Of a stretch of 64,000 nt of DNA, positions 1-8,316 are shown piece after piece. The stretch lies in the NCBI GenBank assembly GCA_026397315.1, contig JAPLVC010000001.1:62001-126000 (forward strand). Direction: 5' to 3'. The stretch comes from Candidatus Aenigmatarchaeota archaeon. Its GTDB lineage: Archaea; Aenigmatarchaeota; Aenigmatarchaeia; QMZP01; QMZT01. The stretch's first letter is position 1. Each line of letters opens with the position of its first letter. The position numbers were made by a program, and so were the translations under genes. The notes below the pieces were generated by a model, which searched no databases, had not been told where the DNA came from, and saw nothing but the letters and a program-made list of their open reading frames with translations.

Positions 1-1115
1 CACGACACCATCTCGCGGAAAGCGCCCTGCGCGGGCATCCACGCCTCGAGGTCGTATTTTATCGCTGCGTTGTCGTTCATCTCGCCAGAGCAGACGGATA
101 TCACCCTGTAAGGGATGCCCAGCTTCTGGTAAATCGCTTCGGCATTGCCTATGAGCTTCTCGAACCATTTCTCCGATTCGCATGGCTTGCAGAAGACGAA
201 CTGCTCGACCTTGTCGAACTGATGGACGCGGAATATGCCTTTCGTGTCCTTGCCGTGCGACCCTGCCTCGCGCCTGAAGTTCGTGGAGAAACCGGCGTAT
301 GTTTTAGGCAGGTCTTTCTCCTGGAATATTTCTCCCATGTGATACGCGGCCAGCGTCTGTTCGGCGGTTGCTATCAGGTAAAGGTCCTCGCCTTCGATCT
401 TGTAGAGCTGGCTCTCGAAGTCCGCCAGCTCGGCCGCGGCGGAAATCGCCGCCTTCTGCAGCATGAAAGGGGTCCACATCGGAGTGAATCCTTGTTCTAT
501 AAGGAAGTCAAAAGCGAATCTTATGAGAGCGAGGTTGAGAATGACCAGCTCGTTTTTCAGGTAGTAAAACCTCGCTCCAGCGAGCTTCGCCGCCTTGTCC
601 GTGTCGGCCAGGTCGAGGCTCTGCAGAAGTTCCGTATGGCCTTTCGGCTCGAAATGCATCGGCTCGAATTCCAGCTTGCCGCGCGTGTCGCGCTTGAAGC
701 TTTCCATGTCCTTGAGAAGCACGAGAGGCTTGCCCCACGCGCGTATGAACTTGTTCTCCTGGTCGCCATTGCCAACATTGACGTCCTTGTGCAGGATGTT
801 GCCTATCTTATACCTGTAAATGTCGCGCTCGGCGAGAAGCGCTTCGGCCTTCTTGTCGCTGTGTTCTATCTCCTCGTTTATCTTCCTCATCTCGTGGATT
901 TTTTCATCCGCTTTCTTGCCCGCCTTCTTCATCTCGGCAATCTCGCGGGAAACAGTGTTCCTCTTGCATTTCAGCGCCTCGACGTGCTTCAGTACGTCAC
1001 GCCATTCCTTGTCAAGCTCCACGACCTTCTCGACGACGGCCGGGTTCTTGTACCTTTTCTTTTCCGAGTCTATGACTGCCTCCGGATTTGTCCTGAAAAT
1101 CTGTATGTCAAGCAT
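1..1115 (-). CDS. serS: Seryl-tRNA synthetase (C-terminus runs off the window)
   Basis: Minus-strand translation from ATG at 1115: MLDIQIFRTNPEAV...; class II aaRS-like segments ...FRREAGSHGKDTKGIFRVHQFDKVEQF...; no stop in window. Confidence 0.93.
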   Translation of the reverse strand, partial: MLDIQIFRTNPEAVIDSEKKRYKNPAVVEKVVELDKEWRDVLKHVEALKCKRNTVSREIAEMKKAGKKADEKIHEMRKINEEIEHSDKKAEALLAERDIYRYKIGNILHKDVNVGNGDQENKFIRAWGKPLVLLKDMESFKRDTRGKLEFEPMHFEPKGHTELLQSLDLADTDKAAKLAGARFYYLKNELVILNLALIRFAFDFLIEQGFTPMWTPFMLQKAAISAAAELADFESQLYKIEGEDLYLIATAEQTLAAYHMGEIFQEKDLPKTYAGFSTNFRREAGSHGKDTKGIFRVHQFDKVEQFVFCKPCESEKWFEKLIGNAEAIYQKLGIPYRVISVCSGEMNDNAAIKYDLEAWMPAQGAFREMVS

Positions 1116-1123
1116 GTTAGCAC

Positions 1124-1660
1124 CTACTCTTCGGCGTCGTAATTGACTACGCTGAAAACATCATAACCCTTAAGCTTCTCCCGCCCCTTGAGGAAGCTCA
1201 GCTCTATCAGTATCGATATGCCTACAACGTTGCCACCGAGCCTTTCGACGAGTTTCGTCGCCGCTTCCAGCGTCCCTCCGGTCGCCAGCAAATCGTCGAC
1301 TATGAGAACCGTTTCGCCTTTCTTTATCGCGTCCTCGTGTATTTCGAACGCGTCTTTCGAATATTCCGTATCGAACTCCTCGCGCAGCTTTTTCCACGGC
1401 AGTTTGCCCGGCTTGCGCAAAGGCACGAAGCCCGCGCCAAGCTCGTAAGCTATCGCTGAACCCAGGATGAAGCCGCGGCTCTCGGCGGAAACGACTTTAT
1501 CTATGCGTCTGCCATCGAAATGCGACATCATCTGCTTCACGGAACTGCGGAAAGCATTCGCGTCCTGCAGGAGCGTGGTGATGTCCTTGAACATTATGCC
1601 TTTCTTCGGAAAATCAGGCACGGTGCGTATCTTTGACCTCAAATCAACCTTGTTCTCCAT
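1124..1660 (-). CDS. apt: Adenine phosphoribosyltransferase
   Basis: PRPP-binding motif VLIVDDLLATGGT; N-terminus IRTVPDFPKKGIMFKDITTLL. Confidence 0.93.
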   Translation of the reverse strand: MENKVDLRSKIRTVPDFPKKGIMFKDITTLLQDANAFRSSVKQMMSHFDGRRIDKVVSAESRGFILGSAIAYELGAGFVPLRKPGKLPWKKLREEFDTEYSKDAFEIHEDAIKKGETVLIVDDLLATGGTLEAATKLVERLGGNVVGISILIELSFLKGREKLKGYDVFSVVNYDAEE

Positions 1661-1769
1661 GTTATCAATATTGTTTCAGCGGTTTTAAATAAAATATAGC
1701 GTCCTTGGGTTAAACTTTTTTTAGACCTATTTACTTACAACGCTACCTTATAGAAACGAGAGTGGTGGT

Positions 1770-3014
1770 ATGAAAGAGGGAGACGAAATTTGGGCTAGAA
1801 TGGAAAAAATAAAAAATATGGACGTAAACGCAGAAAACATAAAGACTGTGGTTGAGTTCGACAAGTTGAATGAAATAAACGGACTAACGCCGGGAACAAG
1901 AGTCGGTCACCTAACAATGCTGAGGCATCTTCTGACATATTGTGGCGGCAAACCATTTACCGAGTTGACTGGCTCAGACATAAGGGAGTTCATGGGATTG
2001 CTGAAAGAGAGTAAGGTTGAAACGCAGGTTGATATGAGATTTAACCGTAATGTAGCAAAAAGGGGTGGAAAATTAGAGCAGGGCACCATGAACACATACA
2101 CGCAAAAGGTCAAAAGATTTTTCCGCTACCTCCACAATACCGGAAGAGACACCCCAAAAGTCATACGAGACGCAGACCTCAAGCAGAAACAGGTGGCATT
2201 CAAGCTAACCAGTGCAGACCTGCCCACCGAACAGGAAATACTGAATATGATAAATGCGACCGAAAGTCCACTCTATAAGGCGCTTTTGGCGGTCATGTAT
2301 GACACTGGTATGCGAATAGGGGACATACTTGACCTTAAGTTTAAAGACCTAATGGTGACCGAAAACGAGGTAAGGCTTCGATTTTACATAAGAAAGACGA
2401 AACAACACCTGCTTTACAGTCTTGGCAGTTCGGTAGGCTTTCTTATGAACTGGCACAACCTGCACCCCACCAAAGACCCAGAAAGCCCTCTTTTCTGCAC
2501 AACAGCGACAAACTGCCGTGGTAAGAGGATGTCGCACACAAACGCATACAACATGGTCAAAATGCTCGCAGAAAAGGCTAATATACACAAGAAAGTGTCC
2601 TGCCATACCTTCCGGCATTGTGCGACTGCGAGAGATAAGCCGCATTATAGCGATGAAGAGCTTCGCGTACTTCGTGGATGGACGAGGAATAGCACTATGC
2701 CTTTGAGATATGCGCCAGTCTCAAATGATGCCGTATTTCGAAAGAAACAGATTTTAGAGGGCAAGATTAAGGATGAATTGCAACCAAAAATCATAGAAGC
2801 CCGTAGCTGTCCGAGGTGCAAGAACACTGTCACGCCTGATTCCGCTTACTGTTGCGTGTGTGGTCAACTGCTATCGAAAAAGGTTATCGGTCTCAAGGAC
2901 ATGCTCGAAAACCCTCTCATTTATGAGACCATGAAATCCGAAATCGAAAGGCGGGAAGATTTGAGGCAAAAATACCAGCAACAACTCAATGAGCGGGTCA
3001 TGGCTTTTTCATGA
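1770..3014 (+). CDS. Tyrosine recombinase/integrase with C-terminal zinc ribbon
   Basis: MYDTGMRIGDILDLKFKDL (Arg I), CHTFRHCATARD (HxxR), PLRYAP (Tyr); C-terminal CPRCKNTVTPDSAYCCVCG. Confidence 0.9.
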   Translation: MKEGDEIWARMEKIKNMDVNAENIKTVVEFDKLNEINGLTPGTRVGHLTMLRHLLTYCGGKPFTELTGSDIREFMGLLKESKVETQVDMRFNRNVAKRGGKLEQGTMNTYTQKVKRFFRYLHNTGRDTPKVIRDADLKQKQVAFKLTSADLPTEQEILNMINATESPLYKALLAVMYDTGMRIGDILDLKFKDLMVTENEVRLRFYIRKTKQHLLYSLGSSVGFLMNWHNLHPTKDPESPLFCTTATNCRGKRMSHTNAYNMVKMLAEKANIHKKVSCHTFRHCATARDKPHYSDEELRVLRGWTRNSTMPLRYAPVSNDAVFRKKQILEGKIKDELQPKIIEARSCPRCKNTVTPDSAYCCVCGQLLSKKVIGLKDMLENPLIYETMKSEIERREDLRQKYQQQLNERVMAFS

Positions 3015-4059
3015 CCTCACTTCTTTTTTCTCTTTCAAACTTTGTCATCGTAACCTCAATCTTTCTATCTTCCTTTTTCAACTCATCGAAAAGTTTTTCC
3101 ATTTCTTTCATTTTAGAGTGAAAGTTAACAATGTCTTCTTTCTCATTCAACAACCCATTACACTCTTCAAAAAGCTTCAGACCTCTTTTGCCTATATCTT
3201 CAATATTGGAAAAATATTTTCCCTGCAGGTCAATTATTTTTTGAAAATATTCCTTTTTTTGTTCAAACAACATTTTTTCCATTATATTAATGAATTCCAA
3301 TGTTCTGTATCTCTCATTGATTTTTTTCTGTTTTTCGTTAATTTTATCAATTATTAATCTCCGTATCCTTTCTGGTACATCATATTCGCTTAACCTTTCT
3401 ATTTCTTCCCTCGTTCTATTACCAACAACGATGAGTTTGCCAAAATTTTCAGGTTCTGGGAACAAAACAGATAGCAATGCAAGTCTTATATCCTCTTGCT
3501 CATTTGTTGTGATATTTCTTTTAACGTAACTTTCTACTTCTCCCCGAACATTATTATAACCCATTGTCTTGAGGATTGTTTGTATTTTTAGTGGGTCAGG
3601 TTCTATCCCTAAAATCTGAGAGAATATGTTACAAAATCCAAAATTTTCTTCTTGATCTAAATTCATCACTTTAAAACCTCTACAATACAAACCATTGACT
3701 TTAGCATATTCAAGATAACATTCTATTATGAAATTGACATCCGCTTGATATTTTTCGGGAATTTCAACTGCTCCCCCTCGTGTTAATTTTTTCTTCACAA
3801 GATTTTTTAACATTAGTCTTTTCAAATAGCCGCTTGCATCTTTAGCATCTGTCTTTTTTAAGAGTTTTTTAAAATCATCACATCTTACGACTCTTTTTTC
3901 CAATATATAGAGAAGAATTGCATTTGTTTTTGTATATTTCTTCAACTCATCAATTATTTTTGTTGAATAGTTTTTAGAGTGCATTTTTGTAATATGTATC
4001 TTTCTATTCCTCTCGCTTTCAAACTCATCTCCGCATTCTTCGCATCTCATAAAAAACAT
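2998..4059 (-). CDS. C2H2 zinc-finger protein with winged-helix-like and coiled-coil segments
   Basis: CEECGDEFESERNRKIHITKMH = C-x2-C-x12-H-x4-H; AT-rich ORF; converges on and overlaps integrase 3' end by 17 nt. Confidence 0.7.
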   Translation of the reverse strand: MFFMRCEECGDEFESERNRKIHITKMHSKNYSTKIIDELKKYTKTNAILLYILEKRVVRCDDFKKLLKKTDAKDASGYLKRLMLKNLVKKKLTRGGAVEIPEKYQADVNFIIECYLEYAKVNGLYCRGFKVMNLDQEENFGFCNIFSQILGIEPDPLKIQTILKTMGYNNVRGEVESYVKRNITTNEQEDIRLALLSVLFPEPENFGKLIVVGNRTREEIERLSEYDVPERIRRLIIDKINEKQKKINERYRTLEFINIMEKMLFEQKKEYFQKIIDLQGKYFSNIEDIGKRGLKLFEECNGLLNEKEDIVNFHSKMKEMEKLFDELKKEDRKIEVTMTKFEREKRSEVMKKP

Positions 4060-4128
4060 TCCTTTTTTTCATGTTTTACTTTACGCAATATATACCTTTA
4101 AAAAAACGTTTTTTTTGGGTGGCGTAAC

Positions 4129-4281
4129 GTGGACAAACAAAAACTTATCAAGCGACTTCGACAAAGTGCAGACCCGGATGACGCTTTACTATCAAAATTA
4201 TTAGAGGATAACGTACTCGAAATGCCTAAAGTCGAAGAAAAGAAAGTGGCGGAGGGCAAGGAGGTTCGTCATGAATCCTGA
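4129..4281 (+). CDS. Small acidic ORF (50 aa, GTG start)
   Basis: Not in ORF track; VDKQKLIKRLRQSADPDDALLSKLLEDNVLEMPKVEEKKVAEGKEVRHES; overlaps the start of the next ORF. Confidence 0.45.
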   Translation: MDKQKLIKRLRQSADPDDALLSKLLEDNVLEMPKVEEKKVAEGKEVRHES

Positions 4282-4561
4282 CCTCGCCCCTAAAAAGCAG
4301 TTAACGGTGGCTAATTTAATAGGTTTAGCCTTTCTGGACAAGATTTCAGACGGACAAATACACGGTGTCAAGGAAATTCGCTTAACGTCTAATTGTTTCT
4401 TTAGGGGATTCACGCTGTCAAAAAAACAGGTTAATCATGTCTTGCTTGGTCTCGAAAGAGGCGGCTACATCGAAATTAGACGGCGTGGGTTCGGCATAGA
4501 TGGGATAAAAATCACCGATTATGGTCTCGCATTTATTAAAGAAAGTGGAGGTTGTTTATGA
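4271..4561 (+). CDS. Winged-helix protein
   Basis: LTVANLIGLAFLDKI...SKKQVNHVLLGLERGGYIEIRRRGFGIDGIKITDYGLAFI wHTH-like pattern. Confidence 0.65.
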   Translation: MNPDLAPKKQLTVANLIGLAFLDKISDGQIHGVKEIRLTSNCFFRGFTLSKKQVNHVLLGLERGGYIEIRRRGFGIDGIKITDYGLAFIKESGGCL

Positions 4562-5040
4562 CTGAAAATAATAAGGTACTGGAAAAGCTCGATACTCTGA
4601 TTGAAGGGCAAAATCGAATAGTGGAGATGCTCCACAAAAAGGGGTATAGTTCCGAACTTGATATCAAAAAACTTATCGAAATGGTGAAGATGAGAAAAAC
4701 AATTAACAGGGAAACTGTTTGTAGAGAGTTTCAGATTTCTTCGCCAACTGCATTAAAACTCATGAAAAGAATCGATAAGGTCGAAGGAATTAGGTACGGT
4801 ATTGGCATCGGTCGTGTTCAATCTTTTCTGATGTGTGTTGAGCCAAATTCCGTCACCGATAAGGCGTTCGACATCGTTAATGATGTGCCCAAAAAAAGTT
4901 CCATGACCATTGACGAAGCAATGAAAAAATTCAAAATTAATGGCGATGATGAATTTTGGGCAGTGATTCGAAAAATACGTGACTTATTTTCCAATGTAAT
5001 TTTCACGCAAAACGGGAAGCTTGTGAGGTCAGGATTATGA
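4558..5040 (+). CDS. Putative HTH DNA-binding protein
   Basis: MTENNKVLEKLDTLIEG...REFQISSPTALKLMKRIDKV; ATGA overlap with upstream stop favours start 4558 over the track start 4552. Confidence 0.6.
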   Translation: MTENNKVLEKLDTLIEGQNRIVEMLHKKGYSSELDIKKLIEMVKMRKTINRETVCREFQISSPTALKLMKRIDKVEGIRYGIGIGRVQSFLMCVEPNSVTDKAFDIVNDVPKKSSMTIDEAMKKFKINGDDEFWAVIRKIRDLFSNVIFTQNGKLVRSGL

Positions 5041-5252
5041 CGTCATTAATTGATATAATAAGCGTTAAGGTATTAGGCGGTGGTTTAAATGGGAAAGTAC
5101 CTATAGTTCGTTTAGCGCTTACCTTAACGAATATTGTAATTATTATAAGAAACATAAAAGTAAGTACTATAGAAAAAAACTTCCTTCTTCTTCAAAATAC
5201 CATTACTACTACGTTAACGCCTCTTGTAGCCATTATGAGGGTGTTTGAATGA
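5037..5252 (+). CDS. Small hypothetical ORF (frame uncertain)
   Basis: ATGA overlaps with both neighbours; unusual composition; an alternative frame reads a K/Y-rich peptide. Confidence 0.35.
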   Translation: MTSLIDIISVKVLGGGLNGKVPIVRLALTLTNIVIIIRNIKVSTIEKNFLLLQNTITTTLTPLVAIMRVFE

Positions 5253-5524
5253 AACGAGGAAGAAAGACAAACGAAGAAGCGAGAAAATGCATAAAAGAGC
5301 TCTTAAATAATTCTCTAAAAGGAGTGGTCACACGCGAAGACCTGTGGCGAAAGTTTAAACATGATTACGGCAATGTATGCTCAAAAAGCCTATTCTTCTC
5401 GATTTTAGATGACTTTGAAAGAAAGGGCTGGATTAAGCGAGAAGTTATTTACAAGTTCTCAAAAATAGCGGCGTACAAAGTGCTTAAAATTATCGTAGAC
5501 GCGGTCATAGCAAATGTAAAGTAA
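5249..5524 (+). CDS. Small HTH protein
   Basis: VVTREDLWRKFKHDYGNVCSKSLFFSILDDFERKGWIKREVIYKFSKIAAYKVLK wHTH-like. Confidence 0.6.
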   Translation: MKRGRKTNEEARKCIKELLNNSLKGVVTREDLWRKFKHDYGNVCSKSLFFSILDDFERKGWIKREVIYKFSKIAAYKVLKIIVDAVIANVK

Positions 5525-5602
5525 GTAGGAAATAAAACTGAGACTGTCCTATTAGAAAAACATTTTCGATATGCGTTTATAGCCTAAATACAACATTATG
5601 AC

Positions 5603-6280
5603 ATGATTGAAATAGACACTGCGATTTTACAATTACTCTTTACAGCAGTTGGTGGTTTCATAGGATTTTGTGGAGCCTATTTCATATTCAGACGTCAGGA
5701 AAAAGTCAAAATACAGCTAATGCACTTCGAGAGAATAAAGTTAGAAGTCTTGGAGCCTTGGTTGGATTTCTTGTTACAGGAGGATGTAATGGAGAATTGG
5801 GAAGATGGACAATGGACGGAAGCAATGAATGAGTATGAATCCATGAACAAACAACTATTAAATGACGTTCTGATAAATCATTTTCCTAAACTAAAAATTC
5901 TTAAGAGGTCTTTTGAGAAGGAAAAAAGAATAATGAAAGTGAAGATAAAACAATTGGAGGAAATTTATAAAGGTCGATTTCCAGAACTTGAAACAGTTGT
6001 CGGTAAATCTATAATGAATTTTTTCATAAATGAATCGGATTTGTATAAATTGCATTTGGAAACTACAAATTTGTCTTTCGGTGTAAAGGTTATTGCTCAT
6101 GGAGAAGAAAGGCTATTGAGCAAACTCAAGACTGAGTTAGAAAAAGATTACGGTGGTAAATTAGGAAAGGAAACAAGAAAGATTAACCATAACATAATCA
6201 AAAAATCGAGTTTGATACATACCGAAATAGAGAAGGCTTTGGCAATAGAAAAACTGCCGGGAAAATGTAATCTTATCTGA
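5603..6280 (+). CDS. N-terminally membrane-anchored helical protein
   Basis: N-terminal hydrophobic segment ILQLLFTAVGGFIGFCGAYFIFRR, then charged helical sequence. Confidence 0.65.
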   Translation: MIEIDTAILQLLFTAVGGFIGFCGAYFIFRRQEKVKIQLMHFERIKLEVLEPWLDFLLQEDVMENWEDGQWTEAMNEYESMNKQLLNDVLINHFPKLKILKRSFEKEKRIMKVKIKQLEEIYKGRFPELETVVGKSIMNFFINESDLYKLHLETTNLSFGVKVIAHGEERLLSKLKTELEKDYGGKLGKETRKINHNIIKKSSLIHTEIEKALAIEKLPGKCNLI

Positions 6281-6327
6281 AATTCAAGTCAAATGAAATT
6301 TTTAACTCTCTTCGACAACCTTCCATT

Positions 6328-7362
6328 ATGAAGAGAAAACGGCTTCCCACATTAGTAGCAATGATTTTAACAATCCTGTTTATTTTCGTATTAAACCCGA
6401 GTGTTACATGGATAGCTTATGTGAACTATCCGTTATGCGATATGCGTTTGCATGATTTAGCATCAGAAATAACCAAAAACTCTACGAATGATACACAAGT
6501 TGTTTATGATATAGCATGGTGGGTTTCTAACAACGTAAACTGGAGCGCACAATTCTACTGTCAAAGGTTTCTGTCGGATTGCGAAACTGTATACAAACAG
6601 TGCGGTTCTTGCGGCGGCAAGGCAGACCTCGTAAGAAGCCTCCTCTACACGCTAGGATTTAACGAGGCGACGAAGGGCGGAACCCAAGGTGAAGACCATG
6701 AATGGAACGAAGTCTTTGTAGATGGCAGCTGGATTGCTCTAGATGCATCGGGGGACAGGTATGTTCTCTGGAACTTCTCGAAGAGGGAGCTGGAAGAGAT
6801 AAAGGGAGGAGGCAACGGCTCGTTAAGGCGGTATTCCATAATCAAGAAGTACTACCCTAACGGCACTGTGGTCGATGTCACGAACGAGTACACCGATACG
6901 GGTCATGTCGTTTTAATGGTCTTGGACGAGTATGGAAAGCCAATCGATTCCGCCACAGCGACTGCGAAGAGCCACTCGCTCATGGAAAGCGACCCAACCT
7001 TCACCGCCCCGAAGGACTCGGAACATTGCATTACGAACTCTAGCGGCATCTGCGAATTGAACTTAGGTGGTAACAACTACACATTCGCTGTCTCAAAATA
7101 TTTATTCGTCTACATGAACGAGACGGAGAGTCTTGTAAGCGAGAACTCCAACCTTGAAATAACCATAACATCAAAAATAGACCCAGAAAAGGCGGTTTTA
7201 CTGTTTGTCATAATTGCAGTAACGTCGGTTACAATTCTGTATATCTTTATCAGGTTTTATGTCCCCATGATGCGTAATTGTGTAGTTCGAAAAATTCAAA
7301 ATATATCTCATTCAAGAATTTTAATACAAGAAAGGAAAACAATTATGCTGTCTGAGAGCTGA
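6328..7362 (+). CDS. Membrane-anchored transglutaminase-like protein
   Basis: CGSCGGKADLVRSLLYTLGFNEA...GEDHEWNEVFVDGSWIALDASGD (Cys-His-Asp triad pattern); N- and C-terminal hydrophobic segments. Confidence 0.8.
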   Translation: MKRKRLPTLVAMILTILFIFVLNPSVTWIAYVNYPLCDMRLHDLASEITKNSTNDTQVVYDIAWWVSNNVNWSAQFYCQRFLSDCETVYKQCGSCGGKADLVRSLLYTLGFNEATKGGTQGEDHEWNEVFVDGSWIALDASGDRYVLWNFSKRELEEIKGGGNGSLRRYSIIKKYYPNGTVVDVTNEYTDTGHVVLMVLDEYGKPIDSATATAKSHSLMESDPTFTAPKDSEHCITNSSGICELNLGGNNYTFAVSKYLFVYMNETESLVSENSNLEITITSKIDPEKAVLLFVIIAVTSVTILYIFIRFYVPMMRNCVVRKIQNISHSRILIQERKTIMLSES

Positions 7363-7964
7363 TGATGATGTCAAAGAAATTCAACGCTGTGGAAATAAGT
7401 TCAGATTTTAGAAAACAAATCGATGGAGAGATATCTTGGATAGAAAAATCCTGTAACGACTATAAATATTTCAGACAATTTATTATAATCTCGTACATAG
7501 ATATTGATTTGTTTGTCGAAAAAACTCTAATAATTTTTTTTAACTGGTTACAAGAAAATGTTAGATATGCGAAAGCAGGGAGTAAAGAAGAATCGTTATT
7601 ATTTAAAGTGAGTAATTTTCATCTCGGAGGTCTTTTTCTGGATGCAATAAATGGAAAAAAACTGCACAGTAAGATGGAAATTTTGGAAAAATATTTAAGC
7701 AAAGAAAGTAAAACTGATTTCAAAAATTTCCGAAAAAATGTCAATATCATCAGGGATTTGAGAAACCAAGCTGCCCACGGACTTGTTACTGAAGATATGA
7801 TTAAATTCAAAGGGGAAAACGTAAGGATGAATATGGAAGTTTTCGAGGAGATAAAAAGCCTCGTTATAGGTACGATAAAATTACTTGAAGATATAGAAAT
7901 AGACCCGTATATGGACAATAAAAATTTTATGAAGAAACTTTTTCAGATTAAAACAAGTATGTAG
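7362..7964 (+). CDS. HEPN-like protein (candidate RNase/toxin)
   Basis: RDLRNQAAHGL contains R-x4-H; helical; TGATG overlap with the transglutaminase stop. Confidence 0.6.
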   Translation: MMMSKKFNAVEISSDFRKQIDGEISWIEKSCNDYKYFRQFIIISYIDIDLFVEKTLIIFFNWLQENVRYAKAGSKEESLLFKVSNFHLGGLFLDAINGKKLHSKMEILEKYLSKESKTDFKNFRKNVNIIRDLRNQAAHGLVTEDMIKFKGENVRMNMEVFEEIKSLVIGTIKLLEDIEIDPYMDNKNFMKKLFQIKTSM

Positions 7965-7990
7965 AAATCATTTTATGTTTCATATGATGA

Positions 7991-8290
7991 TTATTTCATA
8001 ACTTTGTACCCACACCTTTCCAGCAACTTCTTCGCGTTCTCTATCTCGTTGTTCTTCGGCTCAAAAATCTCTCTCAGAATTTCCAGCACGTGGTCGTTTC
8101 TAAATTCTTTATCGTTCTTGATGGACTCATAATAACTTTTTAATGCCCTGATTTCAGACTGTCTCGCCTCTTTCATTGCATTTTGAAAATCGGCATCATT
8201 TTTGAACTTCTCCCCCATTTCTTTTTCCATGTAGCGCAGTCCAAACATTCTCAATATGCTATCGAAAATCTCGGATTTTATTTGGTTCAT
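7991..8290 (-). CDS. Small charged helical hypothetical protein
   Basis: 99-aa ORF directly downstream of the R-M-like pair. Confidence 0.5.
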   Translation of the reverse strand: MNQIKSEIFDSILRMFGLRYMEKEMGEKFKNDADFQNAMKEARQSEIRALKSYYESIKNDKEFRNDHVLEILREIFEPKNNEIENAKKLLERCGYKVMK

Positions 8291-8316
8291 TTTTCTTTCT
8301 CATATCGCATAAATTT

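Noticed and set aside
222-1142. 306-aa plus-strand ORF over serS
   Set aside because: Antisense shadow of GC-rich serS codon bias; no recognisable motifs
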